Assembly: GCA_022829145.1 (NCBI GenBank)
Contig: CM040744.1
Span: 9,273,001-9,337,000 of the forward strand
Direction of reading: 5' to 3'
Length of the DNA: 64,000 bases
From: Albula goreensis
Taxonomy: Eukaryota; Chordata; Actinopteri; Albuliformes; Albulidae
The notes beneath the pieces are model-generated. The model searched no databases and was not told where the DNA came from. It saw only the letters and a list, made by a program, of their open reading frames with translations. The translations under genes and the position numbers were made by a program. Positions 40,892-56,100 of this stretch are shown here, piece after piece. How positions within the stretch are numbered: the stretch's first letter is position 1; every line of letters starts with the position of its first letter.

Positions 40892-40913
40892 AAAAAAAAA
40901 AAAAAAAAAAAAA
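40892..40913. repeat. Poly-A run (plus strand)
   Basis: About 22 A bases in the HSD17B4 3' UTR region. On the transcribed minus strand this is a U run. Confidence 0.85.
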
Positions 40914-41098
40914 GCCAATGAAAAACAATTTTGACAGACTCAGGATTAAATTCATAGAGATAAATTCACAGCCTCAAAAATGAACACATACATTTAAAGT
41001 AATGCAAATTTATACAATGGTTAAGTAAATCCATTCAGGTTAGTGGTATTTCTGTCTGGGATTGATGGCTAGCTGCAGTGTGTTTATGTACTGCATCC

Positions 41099-41188
41099 TC
41101 ACAGCTTGGCGTAGTCTTTCAGGATCATTTCCAGCTTCTGGCTCAACATGATATTCCCTCTTAACTTCAGTTTACCAGCAAAGAAAGC
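41099..41188 (-). CDS. HSD17B4: HSD17B4 last coding exon with stop codon
   Basis: Encodes [20 protein letters not shown] and ends LKDYAKL, then TGA at 41101-41099. AKL is the peroxisomal targeting signal type 1. Acceptor cttaag. Confidence 0.95.
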   Translation of the reverse strand, partial: AFFAGKLKLRGNIMLSQKLEMILKDYAKL

Positions 41189-44100
41189 CTTAAGAAACAA
41201 AACAAAATCAATAAACCGACAACTCATTTCACATTTCAAAATGTAAATTGCACCAGTAAAATAAAAATGCCTGCATACTTTCTCAGAAGGAATTCATAGT
41301 ATCATGTGCTTCTTAAATATATCTATATTGATTGCCAATGTTGAGCCTCGTTTAGCGTTATTCACTACTGCCATTTAGTAGCAGCAGGGTGGCTGTTTTT
41401 TGTTCTCACAATAAAATGAGCAACCAAGTTCAGACCAAGGAAGGTGAAGGTGTAATTGATTTTTGTGATCGATGAACAACTTGGCAACAATGAAAACCTA
41501 CACTACCTGTAGCTCATTATGGACAGACATGAAACCCATATCTTCTGGAAACATCTAGTATTCACCTTATGTGTAATCATGACGTTAGTGTAATTCTGAC
41601 ATTGGTGTAGGTGCATTTTGATGCATTTAGCCTGTACCTTCTGAGGGTTGAGTTTCCCCAGCACCACCTCCATAAAGTCCTCATCAGAGAGGGTCAGGGT
41701 CACATCTGGCTTGCCAGTGAAAGGGCCCTTGAGCAGAGAGCCCGTCCCCTTCTTCAGATCAATGGCTTAAAGAAACAGCACAAGATCAACAGGCATCACT
41801 CCAATGTGGCAAGTGCTCTGTGACCAACTTATATAAACAAGTGTGATAAACAAGCCTCACTGTGAACTCCAATACTGACTCGGGAGGACCTGATTGTACC
41901 ATTATTCTTTAATTCATGTGGCAACTGGTTATTATTCAGACAGAAAATTTTATACCAGTTACATACTGCCTTTGCCGTCAGAGTACGGGCATAGCTGGGA
42001 ACAGTGCAGCTGGGATTTGTAGTCCCAGCCTTTAGGTGCAGTTGCACCATGACTAAACATGAACATGTTCCTTGATTTCATGTGTCACACTAAGCCCAGG
42101 ATTTTCCCTCTTCAACTGGGTGTAAAATTTAATGCCATGCTATGACAGACCGTTTGATATTATGTCCTTGTTGATTTCACGATCACAAGGTGATTTGTCC
42201 CACAGCTCGGGGTGTGTACGGTGCCTCCCGGCCTGAGGTCCACTGGTGTGTGTGCAGCCAGCGTGAGAGCGCACTCACTCCACTGAGCAACGATGTCGCG
42301 CCCTTTGGTGATCTCCCACCCGAAGACCGCGTTGACCTTCTTTACCAGCTCGGGCCCCAGGGTTTTAATTCGCCGTCCAATCTCCTCAAACACCAGGTCG
42401 CTCTGAAGTCCCCCTGCCTGGATGGGTCACAGAAAACACGGTGTGTAAAAGAAATTTGCTCCCCAATGAGAAGTCATCTCCCAGCATTTCTGTTTGTACC
42501 ATTGCTGCAGGTTTGAATGTAAGATAATGACTTACCTCTGGGAGCTTCTCTGTAGTACCTTCAGTGCCATGGAGATCTACATATGCGCCAGACAACACCA
42601 CAGATCCAGTCTCCTTGACCTGAAAAAAATACAATGAATGTGAAGCTGCACAGTGTATTACATTCCAGTCATTTAGCTGACGCTTCTATCCAAAGCGACA
42701 TATGGTTGTCTGGGCTAACCAAGGGCCAACCCCCCCCCCCACCACCCTTTTCCTTGTTCACACCATAGATGCACAAAAATACATGGAAACAATGAAATGA
42801 CATGAGAAATAATCAACTGACTTCATAATTTAAATTACAATCATATAGAGAGCAAAAAGAATAATGATTGTAGTCGACGTCATCACCTTGCACTGAATGT
42901 GAATTCTGTTTCCTTCTTTCCACATCTCAGTCTGTAGGGACTGTCCTGGTAGCACCGGCTTCACAAAGCGCACCTGAAGGAGTGAATGCATCATTCAGTT
43001 TGGGGAAATACAGTGCTGCCATGTAGAAGCATTACCTCCTTACCCTTTAAGTGCATTACTGAAGGAGGAGGGGGCATTTATCTCATGCTAGAACCCAGCG
43101 CAAGTCTGATTCAAATTTCTAAACGTATCGAGTATGCCTTTGGCCGTTCGTTTGCGTGCGCTTTTTTCACCTTGATGGCCTTGAATTTGGAGACGTCATT
43201 GTTGGCGTACTGCTTCAGAGCGTGTCGGGCGGCGAACCCAAAGGAGCACAGCCCATGAAGGATAGGGGATTTGAATCCTAAAAACAGGGTTGAGTTTTTA
43301 TGATTTGAAGTATACGTAATGAACCATAAAAAATACACAACATATCCATCTGCTATTAATATATAATACTTAACAGAATATTGAGTAATTTTGAAGGGGG
43401 AAATGATATAATTATAAAATCACACAACTGCATCATTTGTAAATAAAAGATTACAATATAACCATAAGGTGAAAGATTTATTCAGAACTTGCCAAATTAA
43501 TTTATTATGAAGGTTTTTTGGTCATCATAAAATAAAAATCTTCAAGAGTACACCCTGCAGTGAGATGCTCCATGCACTGAGATATCTGGGCTTTGTCCCA
43601 GTGGTACTACTGAAGACTCAGATATGATGTTCATTACCAGTGCTCACCTCCCATAGCAGCAAAGCTGGGGTCTATGTGCAGCGGATTCCAGTCTCCACTC
43701 AGTCGATACAGTGCAGCCTACAAACCAGACCACAACATGGCTTAATCTCACTCTAATGGATTCTCAATTTTCCAATTATTGCAATATAATTGATCGTATT
43801 TATCCTTTTCCATCTTGATGAAGGCGCATTACGACAAGCTTTTTTTTTTTGAGAGAGAGAGAAATGAGAGATGACAGCACATGGGAAGCAGTTATGGTAT
43901 AATTACAATACAAGTGTGACGATGAATGCCAATTAAAGAAGGAATTAAATATGCATGAAGTATGCCTAGTTTATATGTACTCAAGAAAAGGAAGACAGTT
44001 TAATGAGTTTAAACAATCAAACCATTAAAAAAACATGCACAAAGTGCAGAAAATTATAGTTTCGTAAAATATTCCCAAGGAGGTGAAGGTCTGAAAAGGG

Positions 44101-47100
44101 ATGCCAAGAATATTTCAATCATCTGCCCCTTCTTACCTTTCTTCTTTTCAGTCTGAGCTCTTAATGCAAGGTCCCTTTCTAAAATGCTCTCCTTTAATGG
44201 ACTTCGGTACCAAATATGACTTAAAGATCTAAATATGGCAACACTGTTGAATCTTTCAGAGTACCTGATCCCTGGTGGTTTCATCTGTCATGACAGCATC
44301 TGGAGCTCTGTTTGGGGGTGCCACCGTGCTCTGTGGGAAGGCAAAGCAACATCACTGACACGAGGGGAAACAAGGGGGTCGGCTGGGGATGTACGGATCT
44401 CGCTCCACAGAAACTACTTTTTTTGGGGCACTTGCCATTCAGCGGATACATGGAACATCACAGACTACTAACTACTATGACAGTAGCTTGCTTTGGGAAT
44501 GGAATGCGTTACCTTTGCTTTATCTGAGGTTCTCTTTCCTCCAAAGCCACCAGCTCCCACGATGAATAGGGAGAACTGATTGTAGCAAATCAGCTCATTG
44601 CCATTGTACGTGTGCACTGGGGGATAGACAATCACCATTAAACTTGAAAGATTAATGATATTCCATCAGAATAAATTATAAATGTTAAAAAAAGATTTTC
44701 TCCTGAAACAGAAGGGGGGTGCTGAATTAATAAAACTACGTTTCTGTAAGAAAATGATAAAACGCTTGGTTGTTGAATATTATCCATTTGCTGTAGGTCA
44801 AATTCCTCCTACTCAGATAACATAAAGACCCTGCTGTAATGTCGTCTAATGGATACCCACCGAATGAGATTGCACATTTCCAAATGATCAAACTCCACAA
44901 TGCTTGCGACTAGGTCTGCTGATAGCAATATTGGCTGCGTTAGCAAAAAAAGAGACTTTCAGCAAATGAGGGGGAAAAAAATTACCATCCAAAAGAATGA
45001 TCGCTCCGGATCCTTTGTCCAAGACGTCTGCAATCGTTGCCTGTGAAGTCAGTTTCCCTACAAGGACAATGAAAAGCCATTTAAAATAAAACAGCACACT
45101 TCTATTTTAGGTACACTTTAGGTAATAAAGTTAAATAAATGAATTTTTAATGCATACCTGAGGTTGGTATTGGTTTGAATAGCTCCAGATACTGCTCTCC
45201 GTGCAAGAGCTAAGAGAAAGAGAAACAAAATAAAGCTCTGCAAAAATGGGCAAATAAAATACTGCAATCATAAAGACACTGGTACAACCGCTTAAGCATG
45301 CCTGCACTGCCATACTGCGGTTTTGACGTTTGTCCATACTGACACCTGCGTGACAGCTCATAGAGACAGCTGTGTTTGTTTTTGTGTGCTGCGTCTGCAG
45401 TGACCATATTCAAACCGACAGACGGCAGGACTGTACATTGTTTTCCGACTGTCGCACTGTCAACTGCAGAGGCGGCCTGCCCAAGACTTGAACCCGTACC
45501 CACCCGGGAGAAGTCGAAGTTGAGTCCCGGGACGGAGCCCAGTCCGCCATCCATCATGGAGGCCTGGGCGGGGATTACGCCAAAGGTGGGCAAGCAGGCG
45601 AACTCCTGGTGGCCCTCGTACAGGAACTTGAGGTGGTCAGGGTCGCGGGTGGACATGCCCACGCCCAACGCGTACAGGATGCACTGGGTTTGGGAGTAGG
45701 TGAAGACCATCTCCGGAAGCTTCTGCCCCACTGCCTCCAGCTGCCAGGAAAACACAGCAACAGCAGGGACAACAGCACATCAAATGTGGGCGGAACGCCA
45801 ACCTGGTTTTTTTTCCCTCCTTTTTTTCTTTTCCCATTCAGCTCTTTTGTGAAAAAGATGCGTGCAGCCCACAAGAAGCATTTTCTGGGCAGTCCTCATG
45901 TGTGCCGCGCTGTCTACATGGGTGCTTCAGAGACTGAGAGACAGATGTAATTTAAAATAAAATATATTCTCCACAGACCAGGGAAAAACACATTTCCTAA
46001 CTCACCCAGATTTTACAATGTGCAGCGGGCTGCGGTGAGCATAGCCAGCACAAAATTGGATGTTGGGAGTGACCTAATTCTTGTGGTGAAAATATATGTG
46101 CATGCGTGTCTTGAGGCTACAAACAAATAAAGAATCTGTGCGCTGAATGTCGGCTTGGAGTTCGGCAAGCGTCAAAACAATGGTATCTCAACTACGCCGG
46201 TTTCTTCAGCTTCACTTGAGATCCAGAAGGGGAGGAAAGGTGCTGTGAGCCTTCAGTGGTGCTGGTCTGACTAGCAGGGGAGTCAGGTCTCTGCTGAGAC
46301 TGTCGTCCTTCTCTGCAAAAATCATGTCACCAAAAATTTGCGTTTATGCTTCATGAAGGGCTTGCCCCTTGTCTGAAGCAGGCTTGTCTTAGCCCCGCTG
46401 TGACTTTTTTTTTTCCCAATGTTACATAAAACTGCATCCGCGGAGTCGGTTTGTTTGCTCCCCTGTGTCTCATGGCTTTTGGGCACAACGTCAGGCTTTT
46501 AATGACCCCCGACCCCAGACCCTTACTCACGGGATTGATTCCGTCAGATGTGGCAGAGGCCATAGCGCTGGTCGGATTGGCAGTTACTCCTTCATTGGTT
46601 TCCACTTGCGACAGCACATCCACCAAAGTGCTTATTGACTCTAACAATCGGGAAAGGGAAAAAAGGAAAACATTACCTCAAAAAATGTACACCTGTAATA
46701 CAAACCAACTACAAATGACAAATGTATAAAGCCTCCACCTTCACATTAAGACATGCGCTGCAAGTTGTTCAGCATACACTGTCATGTCCAGTATGTGCAA
46801 GGCTGGTTATTTTAGAGAGGGTGATGTTGTATGAATTATTTTATGGATATTGATTTGCGAGCGTGGGCAGGGGTTTACCCCCGATGGCAGCTGGCTTCGT
46901 GGCGTTGGTGAAATCGCAGATCTGGTCCCATTTCTCCCGCACTGCCTCAGGGGTCATGGCCTTGTTTTTCTGCCTGGCGATGCTGCCCTGGGATCGCTCC
47001 CAGCGTACTGAACACAGAGAGGAGACCATGTGACCATGTGACCATGAACACACACTCGCACACTCATATGCACATACACACCCTGCCACACAGTTCACAC

Positions 47101-50100
47101 ACATTTCCACAGAATCTCATATGTAGACAGGTTTCTCTAGCTCTTCCTTTGAGTCAGTGTCAGCATAATGAACCCAGAGCACATATGGGCACCCACACAA
47201 AAAAACCCACAAGAAAATGTACATTATTTCAAAGCAGGCTCCTATCTTTAAATATGTGCCCCTTCAATACTTAACGGCAACAGTGTGAATAAATGAATAA
47301 ATCTGATGAAAAAATTGCTTGGCTGAAACTAAACTGATGACGTTCACACTGTATATTTTTGGCTTCTGCTGGAACAGAAGGCTCTTTTTGCCTGCTGTTT
47401 TCACAAAGAGATTTTGGAAAAAGCTATATAATTACTTAGATTTTTACATTGTTTAGACTGTAACCCTCTATCCGTAACCTGCAAAGAAAAGATTTACAAT
47501 TTTTACTATTTTTTTTTCATTGCACTTACATTTCCCAATCCAGCCTGCTCCAACCTGGACAGTAATGAAGAAGAAAAAAAATTAGAGAGAGGTGCACTAT
47601 GCCGGTAAATATCCATTTGGGATTAACCGACAGATTCTTTACAAGATGTGTTGCTTTTACTCTGCTCTGTAAGTGCAGTTATAAGTGAATGAAAAAAATA
47701 ACCAAGCTTAATGTTGCTAAAAATCAATGATACAAATTTATTTTACAAATAATTCACATAAAGTGTAATGCCAAAATGTCTTTTAATAGCCTGTAACTGT
47801 ACAAACATTTTATCAAATCTTGTTCAAGAGAGACAAGGCAGACAAATGGCCAGTCCCCTGCTGTATTGTTGTGTTTTGGACACAGTGCACACAATCGTAT
47901 AATCATAATATATTTCACTTTATACATATCAATATCCATGTTAATTTCGCTGCCAATACCGAAAAGCATTTCATCAAATGTGATTTTAGGTAGTTCAGTT
48001 TGAACTCAAATTTATACCACTGTTACCAGCCCGAAATGTTACCCGTCTCTGAAACTAATTAATTCAGGATGTGTCATAACTCTCTCAGATTCCCCCGCTT
48101 ACCTCAAACAGACTGCCGGTTTCCTGGCACTGATCATGACACAACCACAGAACTAAGGGAGCGACGTACTCTGCTTTCAAAGACTCCAAAAGATCTGGGG
48201 GAAAGAATTTTTGTAATACTTTCGCTGATGAGAAAAAAGGCGGCAGGGCATGTCACCTCGTTGTGTTTCATAAATGAGGTGTCTTTCCTCCATCACGCAC
48301 GGTCTGCTATTTAAGCTGCTCTGCAAGAAACTATGCATGACACATGGGAGTGCGTCACGTACGGCTCGACTCCAGACGAACGAACATCTCATGACAGCTG
48401 CCACAGGAGAGAATCCCTCACACCACTGTCCCAGGTTCATTCTCAGCCAAGAAAATACATACGGAAATACAACTCTGTATATACTATAAAATATACATCA
48501 AATAGAATTTTTCAACATGCATCTCATCTGTAAAGCATTTGTGTAGGGGGGGGGAATACAATGGGTTGAATAAGCACATGCTAATACATTTGTTTATATA
48601 TGTCTTTGAATAATGCAGACATTTTAAGTGTTGTCCAAAATACGCCCTATTCTGCAAGAAACAGTATGTCATTAAATAATGTGTCTGCAGTTGGTTTTCG
48701 AGGAGGGAAAAAGGAGCCAGGCACTTTTCACGCTATGTAAAAATAGGCTGTTGCAAAATCATGGAATAAATATGATCCTTTCAAGTATTGGCCTTTAAAG
48801 GGCATTATTATGCATATGTACTCCTACACTGTATGCGGCAAGGAGTTACGCAATAACTCCATATTTCTTAAATGACTTTTCTGAAATGAAAAATCAATCC
48901 TTCCCTGGATAACGGGGGAGAGCGAGAGGAAAGTGGGGTAAGAGCAGGGCGCCGCTGGTCGTCTGAGGGCCCACCTGGGGGCATGACGGTCTGCGTGAGG
49001 CGGGACCCCGCTGTGGGGGCGATGGTGTTGCTGTGGATGTTGTACTTGCGGCCCTCGACGGCCAGCGTGTTGGACAGTCCCACCAGCCCCAGCTTGGCGG
49101 CGCTGTAGTTCGCCTGGCCGAAGTTCCCGTAAATGCCCGCGGCTGATGAGGTCATGATAATCCTGGGCACAGACGTGGCAAAAGGGAAGTCACCGATCAT
49201 CCTTTCTCTCAGGACATGCTGGCACAGAGTCCCCCATGTCAAAACATCTCAAATATCCACTGCAAAGCACATGGCACAGAAGCAAAATCATGTTCATCTC
49301 GGACAAAGTGTATGGAGAGACCCCACGTTTATACATGGTTTCTCTTTCTTTCACTTTGTCCAGTCTTTCATATTATTTAGAATTCAATAGTTTGCAGTAC
49401 TCCCAAATAAGCTGCACCCGTCCATTTTCCTTTTTTATTTTAGAGATTTTAAAGTAACCATGGTAAAGGCTTGGTAAATGTTTGATTACTGACTCAATTT
49501 AACTTTCCTGAGCTCATTTCATGAGCAGATAACATTTGTTTTAGACTAGATTCTCCATGTTCTGCTGAGAATCATGCCGAATGTAGAATGTTAAATAAAA
49601 AACAAAGCTACACCTACACTTGCTGACACAAGGTTAAAACTGCATAAATAATCGCAGACACTGGGCAAAGGGCACAGCTATCCTGTGGATGAATCCTTTG
49701 GTCACGGTACAGAAAGTGAAAGGCTACTGTCATGGCTTTTCAATCAGAGCTACATTTCCCCCAGTTATCTGAAACCTTTGTGATCTTCCATTTGCAAAGA
49801 CAATTCATTGGTATTTTACACAGTCTACATTAACCCTTAGGTATTGCCATAACTCAAATGTCTTTGCAGAAACCCAGAGTCTTTCATTCAGAACAAAAAG
49901 ATCTTTTTATCTTTGAGTTGCCCCGTTTTTTTCTGTGGGATGCTTTTTGTAAGGGTAACATAACAGAAAACACCAACAAATACAAAAGCATGTTTAGTTT
50001 AAACTTCTCATCTTGTTACTTATTAAAAAGGCTTTGTTCTATGGCTGCCTCAGCATGTAAAAATGTTCTGAGATTAACAGCCATTTTCAGTGTATTTTTA

Positions 50101-53100
50101 CTTACTGAATAATAAATGTTGGATCTTTGTTTTTAAACGTCCTGATTTAATATAGCAAAAAAGCTGCACCCTACATTTAAATATGCAGATCATTAGCTAC
50201 TTAAATGTAGGCCTTTTCATGTTTTTCATACAACTGGGCTATGCTCAGATTGAGAAAGTAGCAAAATGTTTCTGTGCTGTTTTGATCATCCACTTAGCAT
50301 CACTGATAGAGTGACTTTATGGTTTCTCAAATACATGATTCACTGCTCCTGGTTACAGTCCCAAAATTCTCATCAAAACTGGAGCAAAAATATCCCAGTA
50401 CTTATGAAACAGTGCAAGACATTTTACTAAGGCAAACCAAATTCAAAAATTGTTTGCATCTCCAGCATCCCACTGGTCTCCTCCAATGGGGTTGGAAGAG
50501 GATAACTCATTTGTTGGACTACCTAGTCTAGAGGAATGATAGGATAAAAAAAGCTTAATAAAATAATTGGGAGGCAGTTCAAAATGTAATCAAACCACCT
50601 GCTTGCAGTTGGCAAACATTTCAGGTTGCCTCAAAAATTTTGCATGGACAAGCAAAAAGACATTGCCCTCTACATCTGCTGTAAATATTTGCCAGTAGGG
50701 ATGACTGACAAACACTTTCATATACATAATTCTATTCCCATAAATACTGGCATTCTACTAATACATTTTTGATGGCTATTGACACTGGGTTAAACTACCC
50801 AATGAGTTCATATGATAATCTGCAGCATTAAGGAATAGAAGAAAGCAAGTTGAAAGCCGTCTCCATCTGTAATCTCGCAATTTGCTCAGAACTGCATGAT
50901 GTCCAATTTACCACGATTGTAATTATGTCCATTAAACTCGATTCGTTTCACAACTCCTCAAATGCACATAATTATGGCCTGGGAACATGGTCAGGGGGGC
51001 ATCTGCCTATGAACATTGCCAGACAGAGGAAATCCCTCAGTGAGCTCTGACAACTGAACAACAACAGAGTTAATCTTAGCACTCATATGGACGGAGTCAC
51101 AGATCCCAAACCTGACCCCAAGGTCTAAGGCAACTGAGAAGACCTCCCTTTCTGAGTCTGAATTTTGGCAGCCATGTTGGCTCGTGGGTGATTTCCTTGT
51201 ACGATTTCCACTGGACTGAACTTAAATGCAACAGTACCTCCCAAACTTCTGGTTCCTCATGTGGTTCCAGGCAGCCCGGGTGACCAGGAAAGAACCCCTC
51301 AGATGCACTCTATGGATTAGGTCTGGGGGGATAATCCGACAGTCAAAACCATCACTTGAAATCGTATTCTGCCTCATTTTGTAAGTACCCCTTCTTGTGG
51401 ATTGATAAGGCAGGATTAGTCATGTCTGCATGCAAAATCCATTGTTATCAGAGGCAAGTGATTTTTTTTGGCCTGCGACACACTTTCAGTACAGATGGAA
51501 CTCAGTTTTAATTAATAGGTTAATCCCTTAAAGGAGGTCGGCGATACGTACCCCAGTCTAAGTCACTGGTCCTTGCAAAGCTGCGATCACGCAGAATCCT
51601 ACAAATAATGTAAAAGTTTACTACATTCTGGAAACATTTAAGATATTCTTAAACTCTATCAAAATAATCATTGACTGTGGAGCAGAATCACTGGGATATT
51701 CATTTATAAAAGTCTCTGTTTCTTTAAATTCATACCATTTTATTTAACAGTTGAGGAGTTGGAGTACAGATTCAAATCAACCATTAAACTCACAACTATA
51801 ACTGTGGTATATGTCATTACAGCCTGCACTGTCACATAGAAATGACAATCTCCCTCAATCTTAATTCAGACAAAGAATGCATGATGTTCAACAAACACAA
51901 TTAGCTTTTCTTTAATTTACATTTGACGGTCAACACAGAACAAGCCATCTATGCGATACCTACCCAGCATTATTTATAACGATATCTGAAAAAGAACAAG
52001 TACAGTGTTACTTATTTTAAATTAACATGAATGGTCCAAAATCTACCTCTTACTTAAATATATGTAAAGTAATGACTATGTGAAAGCGGACAGTAAGGGC
52101 TGAATTCAGACCCACACTTAAGTGCATTTTCTGTGTAACTTATCATTGCGAGAATGGGAGACTTAACGCGGAAAATGCTGTTAAGTGCGGGTCTGAATTC
52201 GGCCCCAAGTGCACAATTAACACATTTGTACACACATACACATTTAATCCCCACAAATTAGCCAATTACAGTACAAAAAGTATGTCAAATAACAGTTTTA
52301 ATATAATATTTAAATGAAATATTTCTCTTTGTAAAAGTAACTAAAGGAATATGCCAGGAAAGCAGTACAGGTGAGATGACTGAGAGGTCAACTGTAAGTT
52401 TTAACCACTTCAACATGGAGTAATTTAAAATGCAATACATCAGTGCTATGATTAGAGTCTGCACCCAGAGGGAGCAGGTTTAAGCCTTTAGTCTGGACAC
52501 TCATTAGAATACCTATTCTTCCGAAAGCATCCAGGGCTGTCTGCACCAGCTTATCTCCGTTTTCCACAGAATCTGCAACGTAAACAAAAAGTTCAGACAA
52601 CAGTCGTGAGGCAGAGCTGTGCAGGTCAAGATTTTTTGACATTTTAATCCAACGCCCCCAGGCTACCACACTAATGGTTTCCTAGCCCCAATCGCCAGCT
52701 TTCGACAATAGCTCAGAGTCATGAGCAAAGGATTATGGATCCAAAGGACATGGCTCTGAGTCCCTGGGAGCCATCTCCATTGTACTCTTATTTCCTGACT
52801 TTGATTGGTCTACTGAAAATCCATGTCAACAGACAAGACACTGAAAACAAAAGCTTCCCAAGATGTTATTGATATGGAGCGTGTCTGCTCATGAAAGCAA
52901 TCATATAATGCAACATCCTTGACAATCGCATGGATGACCTCGACAAATAATCTCATCAGACTTAACCTTCAATAGGGAGGATCTTCCATTGCACGAACCT
53001 GTCTGTGCTACTTTCCTAAAGAAATAAAAGCAGTATCTAGTATTTTCCATTATCCTTATTTCTACGATTTACAAGTCTGAGCAGATATTCTAATGTCAGT

Positions 53101-56100
53101 AACAGATCAGCGTGAAATAGATGTTAAAAACAAGATTGTGAAAGAAAAAACAAAAATTTGAGGATAAAAGATTAAGCGCTTGGATAACTTTTTAAACACA
53201 ATCCAAAATGATGTGGCTGTAGGTGCCAGAAAGACAGACAGCTATCCACCAACTGCCTTATTAACAACACTACCACACTGAACTTTCTACTGATATAACT
53301 GCTTTATTAACAACACTATACCACTGAACTTTCTACTGATATAACTGCTTTATTAACAACACTACAACACTGAACTTTCTACTGATACAACTGCTTTATT
53401 AACAACACTACACCACTGAACTTTCTACTGATATAACTGCTTTATTAACAACACTACAACACTGAACTTTCTACTGATATAACTGCTTTATTAACAACAC
53501 TACAACACTGAACTTTCTACTGATATAACTGCTTTATTAACAACACTACACCACTGAACTTTCTACTGATATAACTGCTTTATTAACAACACTACACCAC
53601 TGAACTTTCTACTGATATAACTGCTTTATTAACAACACTACACCACTGAACTTTCTACTGACATAACTGCTTTATTAACAACACTACACCACTGAACTTT
53701 CTACTGATATACTATATTATTACAATTAGCTAGCTAGACAGCTAAAATGAATCATTTCACTCTCAACCAATGAAGGTTAGATTGCTAGTAACTGTTTTTT
53801 TTTGTATTTAAGAAAATTTAGTTAAAAACAACAATGCGGTTATCCTTCAGTAAAGATGACCTTTTTGAGTTATCTTTACGACAGCATCAAATCACCTGTA
53901 CCAATTTAATGTCATGCTGTATAAGAGCGATTTAAAACTGTTCCTGAAGGACTGCTTTGCATAAGCTCAAAATCTCCAGACATTAGTAAACACAGAACCA
54001 ATTACTATATTGCTGTTCTGAAAGCCATGTGTCAATCCCTGTATGTTACATTACAGTCATTTAGCTGACACTTTTATCCAAAGCAAGTTAACAGTTGCGT
54101 GGGCCGAGGCCTACTGAGGCCTTGGACCAGGCCCAAAGTGATAGCAATGTGATGTGCAGAAGCTGGTCCATTATGTGTTATGTCTCCATGTCAGGCCTGT
54201 TCATTTGGCATTTGACCTAGTTAAGGTTCACTTCATCTCTCTGCACACACTGTATGTGCATGTTCAATAATCGCCCAATTATTTAGACGTCTTTGTGTAA
54301 CCGCAGACACCCCATTTCTCTCCAGGGATTGTCCCTGGTTGTGGTTTACAACTTTGCGTGCTGTGGTTCTCCATGCTGCCTTCCTGTGGCAAGAACCACC
54401 AACCTTGGGGTTCTCAGTCATGTGCCTTAGCCACTAGACTACAGGCTGCCCCCCATGATACCAAATGTTACCCCTTTTGAAAGTCATAACACATTCTCAC
54501 CCCTCATACGTGCTGCATGACAAAAATATATATACCAAAACATTCTCAAAGTACAAAAAGCCAAGCCACTTGCACTTAAAAAGCATGATATACTTTCTAC
54601 AGACCTGTACAAAAAACAAACACACAAAATTATTGGTATCAAAATAACGCCAAGGTAAATCTGAGTCAACATCATAAAGAGGCTTTAGAAATACTTTGTG
54701 TGCCATTTCAAACATAATTTCAGTGTTACAGAAATAATGCTATATATGCTTAGACATTTAGGGATTTCTCCCTTTGATTTAAAACAATGAAGAAGGCACA
54801 ATGAAACATGAGATGGCAGGATGATGAAACACAAGGTCAAGTAGCATTAATCTGCAGCAATGCTTTGTTAGTTCCTATTACACATAATGGTGAAATTCTA
54901 AATATAACTTGAAATCATTCTGATATCAGTAATTCAGGAAAAGGAATACAGGTATTGTGTTACACATGTGTTGATAGTATAGCCGTTATATGTTGTATAT
55001 GTGAGTAAACTTGTTTTGCACTGAACACAGTTTTGTTGAAATTATGCGTTTCTCAATGCAGGAAAGTGGCAGAACACAGTTCTTGTGCTGGGTTTGTCAC
55101 ATTTTCTTTGTCTTCAACAGTGAAAAAAGTGGAACAGACCCATCCAGTCTCGATATACTGGGGTACTTCCAGCTGACATCAAAAAGAAATTTCAGGATGC
55201 TAACGCTATGATACGCAAAGCTTTGTTGCTGTGGGAATCTAACAAACATTGGATCGGTAAGGAGTAGGCTATCTAATTTGCATTTTCCCGTGGAGTTCCC
55301 CTTCAAACAAAACAGCACAACACAATGCTGTTCACATCAACTGGCAAAAAGTTGTAACTGGAATAGGAGCATGTTATTCACCCAATTGACATGTTGTTTT
55401 CCCAATTCCAGTTAACATACATTAAGCCATTGCCAATGTTTCCTACAGATATGCCCAGAACACTTTGTAATAATGCTCTAATTCTATTCTAATACTTCTT
55501 GTTGCCATAAGCAACAAGTCTGAACCATTATTATTATATTGACTACATTATCTTCAGATGGTATATAGAAAACATACAGGCCTAAGCTACATGGAAGATT
55601 GGTTAGTGTACAACTGTAATCGTGGCTCTGCACTTTGCATGAGGCGATGTGGCCTAAGTTTTCATGCTAGTCATAAAAAATATTTTCATGATAATATTGT
55701 CAATGACAGACTCAAAAGCCTGTGTAGACAGTAATTGACTAAGAATGTATGCTTTGTACAAGCAACAATTTTTTTTTTTTTTTTTTTTACATTGGAGTCA
55801 AATTATATTCTATATAGTCTATTTATAGTCTATTTGTCTGACACAATTTGTGCTGTCAATGTTTTTGAACCCAAAAATGACGTCAATTAAAACCGCTTTC
55901 ACTGTAAACTTATATGAAATGCATAATAAACGGGAATAAACTCCATACCATAGTTTGCCACTGCTTTCCCTCCTTTGGCCTTAATTTCTTCCACCACTTT
56001 ATCCGCAGCTGAGGAGCTCTTCCCATCTCCTTTCATGTCACCTCCGAGGTCATTCACTGGAAAGGGAACAGATTTGGCATGTGTGACGTCTTTTTCTCAA

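Noticed and set aside
36374..41098. TNFAIP8, expected between DMXL1 and HSD17B4 from human gene order
   Set aside because: No reading frame of suitable length or sequence on either strand.
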